Below, one piece after another: positions 1-6,173 of a DNA stretch of 11,907 bases; position 1 is the stretch's first letter; the number at the start of each line of letters is the position of its first letter. The notes under the pieces are model-generated. The model made no database searches. It saw only the letters and a list, made by a program, of their open reading frames with translations, and was not told where the DNA came from. The translations under genes were made by a program, and so were the position numbers. The stretch comes from Lachnospiraceae bacterium. GTDB taxonomy: Bacteria; Bacillota; Clostridia; Lachnospirales; Lachnospiraceae. Location: NCBI GenBank assembly GCA_009774375.1, contig VSNO01000140.1, forward strand, positions 1-11,907, read 5' to 3'.

Positions 1-15
1 TTTTCAAAAATGATA

Positions 16-24
16 TGCTATACT
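16..24 (+). promoter_or_regulatory. Possible extended -10 element upstream of the kinase operon
   Basis: TGcTATACT reads as an extended -10 hexamer (TG-N-TATACT). A -35 at normal spacing would lie just off the left edge, so only half of the promoter is visible. If used, transcription would begin near position 31 and leave a leader of roughly 115 nt before the kinase start. It could equally be a chance match in AT-rich DNA. Confidence 0.35.
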
Positions 25-147
25 AAACATAGAATTACACAGAAGCGGTTTTTTTATGCACACGGGCACCCAAAGGGAATATGTCATGATCCAAAGGGAG
101 CGCGGGGGCATAAAAACAGAGCTGCGGAATGGAGACGATATGGCCGT

Positions 148-1296
148 ATGAGCAGGAAAATGCATATCAAGCTGAAAACGAAGATGATGATACTCTTTCT
201 GGCTATCATCCTGGTGCCGTTATTGTGCGGGATCACGGTATTTATGGGGTATGGGTACTATGAAAACATTGACATACTGCACGAACTGAGCAAGAAAGAC
301 ATCATGATCGGCGCCATGGTGAACAGACGCCTGCTGCAGTATATGGTGGTTGCCATGGTGGTCATCCTGATCCTCACCAGCGGCATTATCACGGCGTGGC
401 TCAACCGTGATGTGTACAGACCGCTCAAGGAGCTGAGCGTGGCGATGCAGCATATATCCGTGGGTGATTTTGACTACCATATGAACGGCGGGCGCGGTGA
501 CGAGATCGGACTGCTGTTTGAGAATTATGAGCAGATGCGCCTCCAGCTGAAGGAGAGTGAGGAGGAGAAAGCCCAGAACGAAAAGAAATCCAAGGAGCTT
601 GTGAGCAACATCTCCCACGATCTCAAGACGCCGATCACGTCGATCAAGGGCTATGTCGAGGGGATCATGGACGGTGTGGCGAACACGCCGGAAAAGATGG
701 ATAAGTATATCAAGACCATCTACAACAAGGCAAACGACATGGACCGGCTCATCAATGAGCTGACGACGTATTCCGGGATTGATTCCAACAGGATACCCTA
801 CCATTTTAATATCCTGAATGTCTCGGATTATTTTTCGGACTGTGTGGAGGAGGTCGGGCTGGACCTTGAAGCGAAAAACATACATCTTGATTTCACCAAT
901 CTTGTGCCGGCAGGCACGTGCGTGGTGGCGGATCCGGAGCAGCTCAAGAAAGTCATCAACAACATTATCAGCAACAGTGTCAAATATATGGGGCACGACA
1001 ACGGCGTGATCGATATCAGGCTTCTGGACGAGGGCGAGTCCGTCAAGATCGAGATCGAGGACGACGGAAAAGGGATCGCGTCCAAAGACATCGGCAATAT
1101 CTTTGAACGTTTTTACAGGACAGACGCTTCCAGAAATTCCCTGCAGGGCGGCAGCGGCATCGGGCTGAGCATCGTGAAGAAGATCATCGAGGATCATGGC
1201 GGCTATGTGTGGGCGACCAGCAAGGAGGGCGAGGGAACCTGCATGCATTTCGTGCTGCGCAAGTACACAGAGAAGACGGATGAAGTAGTTATTTAA
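148..1296 (+). CDS. Membrane sensor histidine kinase (HAMP/HisKA/HATPase_c)
   Basis: This two-component sensor kinase (382 aa from the ATG at 148) should autophosphorylate on a histidine and pass the phosphate to the regulator encoded 33 nt downstream. Two membrane segments are visible, at about residues 13-36 and 64-85, separated by only about 27 residues. A HAMP linker follows (about 86-137, with RPLKELSVAM and GDEIGLLFENYEQM). The H-box SNISHDLKTPITSIKGY carries the phospho-acceptor His157. The N-box (NNIISNSVKY, Asn276), G1 box (DDGKGI, 305-310), F-box (IFERFYR) and G2 box (GGSGIGLSIVKK) are all intact, so the kinase should be active. The chosen start has GGAGA at 131-135; longer in-frame starts to the left give an implausible arginine/lysine-rich tail. 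The sensor part is too short for a folded extracellular domain, which suggests sensing in the membrane or through a partner. The signal is unknown. Kinase-before-regulator order is less common than the reverse. Confidence 0.93.
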   Translation: MSRKMHIKLKTKMMILFLAIILVPLLCGITVFMGYGYYENIDILHELSKKDIMIGAMVNRRLLQYMVVAMVVILILTSGIITAWLNRDVYRPLKELSVAMQHISVGDFDYHMNGGRGDEIGLLFENYEQMRLQLKESEEEKAQNEKKSKELVSNISHDLKTPITSIKGYVEGIMDGVANTPEKMDKYIKTIYNKANDMDRLINELTTYSGIDSNRIPYHFNILNVSDYFSDCVEEVGLDLEAKNIHLDFTNLVPAGTCVVADPEQLKKVINNIISNSVKYMGHDNGVIDIRLLDEGESVKIEIEDDGKGIASKDIGNIFERFYRTDASRNSLQGGSGIGLSIVKKIIEDHGGYVWATSKEGEGTCMHFVLRKYTEKTDEVVI

Positions 1297-1329
1297 GAGT
1301 TATCATATTTAAAGGAAAGGACAGGGCGT

Positions 1330-2019
1330 ATGAGCAGAATATTGATAGTAGAGGATGAGGAAGCAATTGCGGAGCTTGAGAAGGATTATCTGGAACTCAA
1401 TGATTTTGAGGTAAAAATAGAGAACAGCGGCGATACGGGTCTTGCGACGGCGCTGGCGGAGGATTTTGACCTGGTCATACTCGACCTGATGCTCCCGGGG
1501 ATCGACGGGTTTGAGATCTGCAAGCGCATCCGTGAGGACAAGGATGTGCCGATCCTCATGGTCTCAGCCAAGAAGGATGATATCGACAAGATCCGCGGAT
1601 TGGGACTGGGCGCCGACGACTATCTGACGAAACCCTTCAGCCCGAGCGAGCTGGTGGCGCGCGTGAAGGCGCATATGGCACGCTACAACCGTCTGGTGGG
1701 CAGCCACACCAAGGAAAACGACATCGTGGAGATCAGGGGCATCCGCATTGATAAGACTGCGAGGCGCGTGTTCGTGGACGGCGTGGAGAAAAACTTTACG
1801 ACGAAGGAGTTTGACCTTCTGACCTTCCTCGCGGAGAATCCAAACCATGTATTTACGAAGGAAGAGATCTTCAGGGAGATATGGGATATGGACTCGATCG
1901 GGGATATCGCCACGGTGACAGTCCACATCAAAAAGATCCGCGAGAAGATCGAGACGGACACCTCAAAGCCGCAGTATATCGAGACGATCTGGGGCGTCGG
2001 ATACCGCTTCAAGCTGTAG
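1330..2019 (+). CDS. OmpR/PhoB-family response regulator
   Basis: A DNA-binding response regulator of 229 aa, the normal length for the family. The receiver domain (residues 1-120) has the acidic pair Asp9/Glu10 in VEDEE, the phospho-acceptor Asp52 in LDLMLPG, Ser79 at the conserved Thr/Ser position and Lys101 in the KPF motif. The C-terminal winged helix (about 130-229) shows FTTKEFDLLTFLAENP, the recognition-helix region VTVHIKKIREKIE and the closing hairpin IETIWGVGYRF. The start has AAAGGAAAGG at 1311-1320. It lies 33 nt after the kinase stop and is almost certainly its partner in one transcript. Target genes cannot be read from the sequence; the downstream pseudouridine synthase is only 47 nt away and may be co-transcribed. 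Confidence 0.95.
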   Translation: MSRILIVEDEEAIAELEKDYLELNDFEVKIENSGDTGLATALAEDFDLVILDLMLPGIDGFEICKRIREDKDVPILMVSAKKDDIDKIRGLGLGADDYLTKPFSPSELVARVKAHMARYNRLVGSHTKENDIVEIRGIRIDKTARRVFVDGVEKNFTTKEFDLLTFLAENPNHVFTKEEIFREIWDMDSIGDIATVTVHIKKIREKIETDTSKPQYIETIWGVGYRFKL

Positions 2020-2066
2020 AAACGGAAATATTACAAAATTTTACAGCCGAATAGGATTGTGTGAAG

Positions 2067-2738
2067 ATGGACAAAATGATAGTGTATGAGGACAATGTTC
2101 TGCTGGTGGTGCACAAGCCGGCAGGGATCGCTACAGAGACGGCGAGAGTCGGCCAGGCAGATCTGGTGTCCGAATTAAAAAATTACCGGAAGAGGAAGGG
2201 TGAGGACACCTATGTCGGCGTGGTACACAGACTGGATCAGCCAGTGGAGGGACTCCTTGTCTTTGCAAAGGATGGGGGGACAGCCAGAGCGCTCAGCGAC
2301 GGACTGCAGAGAGGAACGCTGACCAAGAGATATGCGGTGCTTGCCGCAGGGGTTCCACAGACCTCGGAGGGGATTCTGACGGATCATCTGCTCAGGGACG
2401 GACGGACCAACCTGTCCAAAGTAGTGCCGAAGGAGACAAAAGGCGCGAGGAAAGCAGTGCTGCACTGGCAGATCGTGCGGCACGATGATGAGATCTCGCT
2501 CCTGGAGATCGAGCTGCGCACCGGCAGACATCATCAGATCAGGGCACAGCTGGCGAATGCAGGGTTTCCGCTTCTGGGGGATACCAAATATGGATCGGGT
2601 TCATCCAGGGAACTGTCAGACCGGTATGCGGTCAACAGCACGGCACTCCTGGCGTATGCACTCCGGCTGACACATCCAGGTACTGGAAGAGAAATGGAAT
2701 TTTTATTAGATATTGATAAATTCACTAAAATTTTCTGA
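2067..2738 (+). CDS. RluA-family RNA pseudouridine synthase
   Basis: The protein (223 aa from ATG 2067) converts uridine to pseudouridine in rRNA or tRNA. The N-terminus IVYEDNVLLVVHKPAG is the family opening. The catalytic motif VVHRLDQPVEGLLVFAK places the catalytic aspartate at residue 57, and LRTGRHHQIRAQLANAGFPLLGD is the conserved C-terminal core block. There is no S4 RNA-binding domain in front, so this is a short single-domain form. In the catalytic motif the usual Thr-Ser after HRLDxx is replaced by Val-Glu; I believe this is a recurring clostridial variant rather than damage. The start is uncertain: AGGA at 2053-2056 fits ATG 2067 best, but GTG 2061 and ATG 2076 are in frame. The exact target uridine cannot be assigned. 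Confidence 0.9.
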   Translation: MDKMIVYEDNVLLVVHKPAGIATETARVGQADLVSELKNYRKRKGEDTYVGVVHRLDQPVEGLLVFAKDGGTARALSDGLQRGTLTKRYAVLAAGVPQTSEGILTDHLLRDGRTNLSKVVPKETKGARKAVLHWQIVRHDDEISLLEIELRTGRHHQIRAQLANAGFPLLGDTKYGSGSSRELSDRYAVNSTALLAYALRLTHPGTGREMEFLLDIDKFTKIF

Positions 2739-2760
2739 CAAAATAAACACGGATTGGGAG

Positions 2761-2789
2761 TTGACACATTTTTATAGAAAAAGTATAAT
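2761..2789 (+). promoter_or_regulatory. Perfect-consensus sigma-A promoter
   Basis: TTGACA at 2761-2766 and TATAAT at 2784-2789 are separated by exactly 17 bp, an exact match to the vegetative consensus. Transcription should start near 2796, giving a leader of about 65 nt before the 128-aa gene. A promoter this strong implies high, largely constitutive expression unless a repressor acts on it. No clear operator palindrome overlaps it. Confidence 0.88.
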
Positions 2790-2859
2790 ATAAAATATAG
2801 ACAAAGGCCTTGTATTTTGCAAGAACTCAGGTAAAGGGGAGTACAAAGGAGGCCAGAGT

Positions 2860-3246
2860 ATGGATGGAATGCAGAATTGGACTAACTATTTAGAAGTTAT
2901 GCGCAATCGTCTGCTTCTCGTCAATGACACTGATAGCCTGATTTCTGTACTGATGGATGTTAAGAATATACCAATCGCGCTATCGACGGTGGAGGACGTG
3001 ACAGACGGAACCGGGCTGAATATGTCGCTGTCAGTGATCTGCTCCGAGGCAAAGGTCGTGGGCAGGGTTATGTGTCTCATGAGTGACGACATGTTTACGA
3101 CAGTTCAGCTGAATCTTGACACTGTGAAGAAGGTAGACTCGAAGATATCGGTGGATGGCAAGGGCGTGGTGATGAAGCTCACGATCAGGAACGGAGCTGA
3201 ATTTTTACTGATGTTCCACACGGATTTCGTGGAGGAGGAGGAATAA
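2860..3246 (+). CDS. Small conserved-looking protein of unknown function (128 aa)
   Basis: I do not recognise this protein. It is soluble, with no signal peptide or membrane segment, and has a mixed alpha/beta pattern: an N-terminal helix (NWTNYLEVMRNRLLLV), then alternating strands such as LNMSLSVICSEAKVVGRVMCLM and GVVMKLTIRNGAEFLLMF, ending in an acidic tail (DFVEEEE). It could be a small binding or regulatory domain, but no motif supports a function. Expression signals are excellent: a perfect promoter 70 nt upstream and AAAGGAGG at 2845-2852, seven bases before the ATG. A hairpin terminator candidate follows 30 nt after the stop, so it may form its own short transcript. A second ATG lies two codons in. 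Confidence 0.8.
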   Translation: MDGMQNWTNYLEVMRNRLLLVNDTDSLISVLMDVKNIPIALSTVEDVTDGTGLNMSLSVICSEAKVVGRVMCLMSDDMFTTVQLNLDTVKKVDSKISVDGKGVVMKLTIRNGAEFLLMFHTDFVEEEE

Positions 3247-3276
3247 AATAAAACTCTTGTCATGATGGAAAACACG

Positions 3277-3304
3277 GGACGCTGTAAGGACTCAGCGTCC
3301 TTTT
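3277..3304 (+). terminator. Short hairpin terminator after the 128-aa gene
   Basis: GGACGCTG at 3277-3284 pairs perfectly with CAGCGTCC at 3293-3300 around an 8-nt loop, and TTTTCC follows. The stem is GC-rich but the T tract is short, so termination may be partial. Because the next gene's Shine-Dalgarno begins only 9 nt after the stem, it may act as an attenuator between the two genes and allow some read-through. Confidence 0.6.
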
Positions 3305-3324
3305 CCTATAGGAGGACAGGAAAG

Positions 3325-3756
3325 ATGAAATATCACAAGAAGGCAGATTTAAAGGTAGAGTGTATCGCGGAACAGGAGGATCTTGACTTTTTCGGGATCA
3401 CGCTGGACGACATCCTCGACAGGACGGACGCCGGGATGTATTTTCTGAAAAAGGCGAAGGAGCTGTGCGCCATGACACAGGGGGTGTCGTGGACGAATGT
3501 GGCATATACGCTCAATATCACGATGCTTCCGGACGAGCGTGTCTCCTTTGAGTTCAGTGAGCGCATTGAGGACTATGTTGTGAGCCTGAAACATTCGCTT
3601 GCCATGGCGGATGAGGAGACGAGAGGGCCGCTGGAAGAATTTATCAGTGCGCTCGAGAAGGCCGGCGAGGAAGAGGGGCGCAGGCTGGTGTCACATTTTG
3701 AGAAAAACATCAAGGCGGAGCGGGACTCTTCCCTGCCTGATGAAAGGGAGGGATAA
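3325..3756 (+). CDS. MecA-like adaptor-domain protein (143 aa)
   Basis: Residues 8-80 resemble the N-terminal substrate-binding half of MecA-type adaptors, which present proteins to the ClpC/ClpP protease. The pattern is a first strand (KVECIAEQED), the GITLDDILDRTDAGMYFLKKAKEL segment that matches MecA's 'D-x-x-E-I-x-x-x-x-E-x-x-x-x-F-x-x-x-x-x-E' helix, and a third strand (TLNITMLPDERVSFEF). Full MecA proteins are usually over 200 aa with a C-terminal Clp-binding domain. Here that half is replaced by about 60 residues of charged helix (ETRGPLEEFISALEKAGEEEGRR). It may be a Clp-independent relative or a domain shuffled into another role. TAGGAGG at 3309-3315 fixes the start. The deacetylase gene begins 7 nt after its stop. 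The similarity call is from pattern only and needs a profile search. Confidence 0.55.
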   Translation: MKYHKKADLKVECIAEQEDLDFFGITLDDILDRTDAGMYFLKKAKELCAMTQGVSWTNVAYTLNITMLPDERVSFEFSERIEDYVVSLKHSLAMADEETRGPLEEFISALEKAGEEEGRRLVSHFEKNIKAERDSSLPDEREG

Positions 3757-3763
3757 AGTACAT

Positions 3764-4576
3764 ATGAAGACAGATATCAAAAAGATCTATGTATGTTTTC
3801 CAGGGGGAAAGCACAAGGCGCTGACCATGAGTTATGATGATGGGAAGCATGAGGACAGGCGGCTGGTCGGGATCTTCAACAAATACAACATCAAGGGAAC
3901 GTTTAACTTAAACAGCGGACTGGAGGGCGATCCGGTGCGGATCCCGCAGGCGGAGTACAGGGAACTCTACAAAGGGCATGAGGTGGCGTGCCACACGGTA
4001 TCGCACCCGACGATCGCGCGGTGCCCGCTTGCGGCCGTGGCGCAGGAGATCATCGAGGACAGGAAAAGGCTCGAGGAGATCATGGGGTATCCCGTGCGCG
4101 GTCTCGCGTATCCAAATGGATCTTACTCAAAAGAGATCTGCGATCTGCTTCCGGGACTGGGGATCCGCTATGGCAGGATCGTCGGGAACTCGGACGATTT
4201 TGCGCTCCCGGAGGATTTCCTGCAGTGGAAGGCGACCTGCCACCACAACCACAGGCTGATGGAGCTGGGACAGCAGTTTGTCGAACTAAAGAAGAAGCAG
4301 TATCTGTACCTGATGTATGTGTGGGGGCACAGCTATGAGTTTACGAACAATGATAACTGGGACGTGATCGAGGATTTCTGCCGGCTGGCTGGCGGACGGA
4401 ATGACATCTGGTATGCGACGAACATACAGATCGTGGACTACATGGACGTGGCGAGGATGGCGCAGTTTGCGGCGGACGGTTCGTTTGTGTACAATCCGTG
4501 CGCGCAGAGCCTGTGGGTGTGCGTTGACGACGAGCAGATCGTGGAGATCAGAGGCGGCGAACAGGCTATGTTATAG
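3764..4576 (+). CDS. Polysaccharide deacetylase (NodB/CE4-type), no signal peptide
   Basis: A 270-aa NodB-homology protein, likely to remove N- or O-acyl groups from a glycan or a small amide using a metal. Motif 1 is TMSYDDG (Asp25, Asp26) and motif 2 is HTVSH (His77, His81), which together form the metal-binding Asp-His-His triad. Motif 3 is LAYPNGSYS (114-122), where the usual Arg is Asn. YVWGHSYEF (His189) is in the position of the catalytic histidine block. Unusually for the family, there is no signal peptide or membrane anchor: the protein starts MKTDIKKIYVCFPGGKHKAL, so it probably acts in the cytoplasm. GGGAGGG at 3746-3752 supports the start, although the spacing is long (about 11 nt). 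It is 7 nt downstream of the MecA-like gene and probably co-transcribed with it. Confidence 0.87.
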   Translation: MKTDIKKIYVCFPGGKHKALTMSYDDGKHEDRRLVGIFNKYNIKGTFNLNSGLEGDPVRIPQAEYRELYKGHEVACHTVSHPTIARCPLAAVAQEIIEDRKRLEEIMGYPVRGLAYPNGSYSKEICDLLPGLGIRYGRIVGNSDDFALPEDFLQWKATCHHNHRLMELGQQFVELKKKQYLYLMYVWGHSYEFTNNDNWDVIEDFCRLAGGRNDIWYATNIQIVDYMDVARMAQFAADGSFVYNPCAQSLWVCVDDEQIVEIRGGEQAML

Positions 4577-4585
4577 GATGGAATT

Positions 4586-4597
4586 TTTTGATCAAAA
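4586..4597. other. AT-rich palindrome TTTTGATCAAAA
   Basis: A perfect 12-bp palindrome lies ten bases after the deacetylase stop and about 15 bp upstream of the predicted -35 of the next gene. It is too AT-rich and lacks the T tract for an intrinsic terminator. It might be a binding site for a dimeric regulator, but low-complexity DNA gives such matches by chance. Confidence 0.3.
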
Positions 4598-4611
4598 TTT
4601 TCAGAATGTAA

Positions 4612-4640
4612 TTCACATTTTGGGAATTGTATGGTAGACT
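4612..4640 (+). promoter_or_regulatory. Predicted extended -10 promoter for the small membrane protein
   Basis: TTCACA (4612-4617) and TAGACT (4635-4640) are spaced 17 bp apart, with a TG-N extension before the -10 (TGgTAGACT). The predicted start near 4647 gives a 74-nt leader that contains the 9-bp hairpin at 4661-4686. The hexamers are imperfect, so confidence is moderate. Confidence 0.5.
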
Positions 4641-4660
4641 GATATATGAAAATGACAATA

Positions 4661-4686
4661 ATGCAGTGCGCGGCTCTGCACTGCAT
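4661..4686 (+). promoter_or_regulatory. Perfect 9-bp leader hairpin
   Basis: ATGCAGTGC (4661-4669) is an exact inverted copy of GCACTGCAT (4678-4686), with an 8-nt loop; a G-T pair can add a tenth step. No T tract follows, so it is not a terminator. It lies within the predicted 5' leader, 18 nt before the Shine-Dalgarno region of the 94-aa gene. That fits a transcript-stabilising or translation-modulating structure, or a DNA operator just inside the transcribed region. Confidence 0.6.
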
Positions 4687-4720
4687 CGTTGCTGAATATG
4701 AAGTGGAGAAGGTGGATCTT

Positions 4721-5005
4721 ATGACAAAGCAAAATAAAATCTGTATGGTGTGGAAGCTGATGCTTGCGATGATCGTGGGGGTGTTTGTATCCGTGTTCTC
4801 GTTTGGCGCGGTCAGCGCGCAGGCGGCGGAGACGACAGTGGAGAACGCTGCGGAGGAGCAGGCGCCGCAGGAAGGCAGCGCAGAGGATAACGGCGGTGCC
4901 GCGCTGATCCTGCTGATGGGCGGTATGCTGATCATCATCCTGGCAGTCGTGCTCTCGGTTGTCGGGACATTTGTATCATCGGCGGCGATCGCGGACGAGC
5001 TGTGA
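4721..5005 (+). CDS. Small exported/membrane protein with signal peptide and C-terminal anchor (94 aa)
   Basis: The protein has a clear Sec signal peptide: positively charged start MTKQNKICMVWK, hydrophobic core LMLAMIVGVFVSVFSFGAV, and an AXA-type cleavage site near SAQA|AET (about residue 35). A short acidic, Gln/Glu-rich linker follows (TTVENAAEEQAPQEGSAEDNGG). A second hydrophobic segment (AALILLMGGMLIIILAVVLSVVGTFV) comes next, leaving a short tail. The mature form would therefore be a membrane-anchored peptide of about 60 aa. I do not recognise a family and propose no function. AAGGTGG at 4708-4714 sets the start; an in-frame ATG at 4646 would place 25 extra residues before the signal peptide and is less likely. 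Its own promoter and a strong terminator make it a single-gene transcript. Confidence 0.78.
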   Translation: MTKQNKICMVWKLMLAMIVGVFVSVFSFGAVSAQAAETTVENAAEEQAPQEGSAEDNGGAALILLMGGMLIIILAVVLSVVGTFVSSAAIADEL

Positions 5006-5032
5006 TCGGTCAAAACTTTATATTGGGATCGG

Positions 5033-5072
5033 ATAAGACGCAGATCGGAGGGATCTGCGTCTTATTTTTTTG
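5033..5072 (+). terminator. Strong intrinsic terminator
   Basis: A perfect 14-bp stem (ATAAGACGCAGATC at 5033-5046 with its inverted copy at 5052-5065) around a 5-nt GGAGG loop leads directly into seven T residues. It begins 27 nt after the small membrane protein stop and should end that transcript efficiently. The reverse strand lacks a matching T tract, so it is one-directional. Confidence 0.94.
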
Positions 5073-5225
5073 TCTTTTATGCGCAGACCTGCTGCGTGTC
5101 CGACGGTTGTTCAATCAGAAACTTATAAAGAGCACCAACGTAAGCACTTCTAACGTATCCATTCCATATTCGGCAGCTTTGGACTGCAAATACGATTTCT
5201 TTTGCAATTCCTTCCATATTCTCAC
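5073..5225. other. Intergenic stretch without a confident gene
   Basis: This is the first half of the roughly 330-base gap before the DeoR gene. No plus-strand gene is visible. On the minus strand, 5077-5217 can encode 46 residues from an ATG (MEGIAKEIVFAVQ... ending QPSDTQQVCA). The composition is protein-like, but there is no good ribosome binding site or recognisable family. It may be a remnant of an older gene. Confidence 0.4.
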
Positions 5226-5254
5226 TTGACTTTTTTGTGCCGATGTTGTATATA
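5226..5254 (+). promoter_or_regulatory. Predicted promoter of the DeoR operon
   Basis: TTGACT (5226-5231) and TATATA (5249-5254) are 17 bp apart. Initiation would be near 5261, so the two 18-bp direct repeats at 5263-5300 would lie at about +3 to +40, where a bound repressor blocks RNA polymerase. This gives a leader of about 140 nt. TATATA-like sequences recur in this stretch, so the exact -10 is not certain. Confidence 0.52.
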
Positions 5255-5262
5255 TGTGTATA

Positions 5263-5300
5263 TAGTTGCATATGTGTGGAATTAGTTGCAAATGTATGGA
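5263..5300. repeat. Tandem 18-bp direct repeats, candidate DeoR operator
   Basis: TAGTTGCATATGTGTGGA (5263-5280) and TAGTTGCAAATGTATGGA (5283-5300) match at 16 of 18 positions and start exactly 20 bp apart, about two helical turns. DeoR-family regulators often recognise direct repeats near their own promoters. The position just downstream of the predicted -10 and upstream of the deoR-like gene points to autoregulation of the operon. Confidence 0.62.
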
Positions 5301-5401
5301 CTATATGAAACGCATGTGTAAAGCATATAAATGAGGGTTGGTATGCTGTACTATGTACTGGATATATAAAAGGGAATAGGGTAAGCCAGAAAGGATAATA
5401 A

Positions 5402-6166
5402 ATGTTTGCAGACGAGCGAAAAACGAAAATTGAGGATATGCTGAAAAGGCACGCTTCCGTCACGACATCGGAGCTTACAGAGGCGTTTGGGGTTTCTGTG
5501 GAAACGATACGCAGAGATCTGGAATACATGGAGAGCCAGGGATTGCTGAAGCGGGTTCACGGCGGTGCCGTTGCAATGAGGAGGCTGCAGAGTTATACCA
5601 GCCTTTCGGGAAGGCGCAGGGAGCATCAGCCCGAGAAGCATAGCCTGGCATTGAAAGCCTGTTCTTATATTAAGGAGGGGGATTTTATCGCCCTAGATGC
5701 AGGAAGCACTGCCTATGAACTGGCGGCGCTGCTGGGGGAGCGCTTCCGTGCGCTTACCGTGCTGACACATTCCCTGGAGGTGATGAAGATCCTGGAGGAG
5801 AAGGAAAATATCCGCGTTGTCCTGGCGGGAGGATTCTATCTGCCGGCGGAAAAGTGTTTCTGCGGACATCTGGCTTTGGATATGGTGCGCCAGCTCCATA
5901 TATCCAAATGCTTTATCGCGCCTTCGGCAATCTCTCTGAACTTCGGCATCAGTGACCATATGCAGGAGCTGATCGCCGTGCAGAGGGCTTTCCTGGAAAT
6001 AGCAGACCAGGCATATATCCTGGCGGACAGTTCCAAATTTGAAACTTGTGCTCCGATGAAGATAAGCGATTTCGATCCCAGATTTACCTGCATAACGGAT
6101 TCCGGCCTGCCGGATCAGGTGTGGGAGGCATACAAAAAAGCCTCTGTGGATGTGGTGAGGGGGTAA
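5402..6166 (+). CDS. DeoR/GlpR-family transcriptional regulator
   Basis: A full-length DeoR-type repressor (254 aa) that normally responds to a phosphorylated sugar or polyol. The N-terminal winged helix (residues 4-57) shows ERKTKIEDMLKRHASVTTSELTEAFGVSVETIRRDL, with the family-typical ETIRRDLEYMESQGLLKRVHGGA. The C-terminal sensor domain (about 75-230) has the phosphate-binding LDAGSTAYELA block (98-108), the LTHSLEV segment, LAGGFYLPAEKCFCG and the ILADSSKFE signature (207-214). AAAGGA at 5389-5394 supports the start. It is the first gene of an operon with an organophosphate-type transporter and a sugar-phosphate isomerase/epimerase, so its effector is probably the substrate or product of that pathway. 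It appears intact, unlike the two genes it precedes. Confidence 0.93.
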   Translation: MFADERKTKIEDMLKRHASVTTSELTEAFGVSVETIRRDLEYMESQGLLKRVHGGAVAMRRLQSYTSLSGRRREHQPEKHSLALKACSYIKEGDFIALDAGSTAYELAALLGERFRALTVLTHSLEVMKILEEKENIRVVLAGGFYLPAEKCFCGHLALDMVRQLHISKCFIAPSAISLNFGISDHMQELIAVQRAFLEIADQAYILADSSKFETCAPMKISDFDPRFTCITDSGLPDQVWEAYKKASVDVVRG

Positions 6167-6173
6167 GTACCTT

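Noticed and set aside
220..1248. Long minus-strand open frame opposite the histidine kinase
   Set aside because: It is a mirror of a strongly coding plus-strand gene with all kinase motifs; its translation is low-complexity His/Arg/Val-rich sequence with no recognisable domain.
5300..5400. Second promoter close to the DeoR gene (TTGGTA with TATATA)
   Set aside because: The spacing is 19-21 bp and the -35 is poor; the upstream TTGACT-N17-TATATA is a better candidate.
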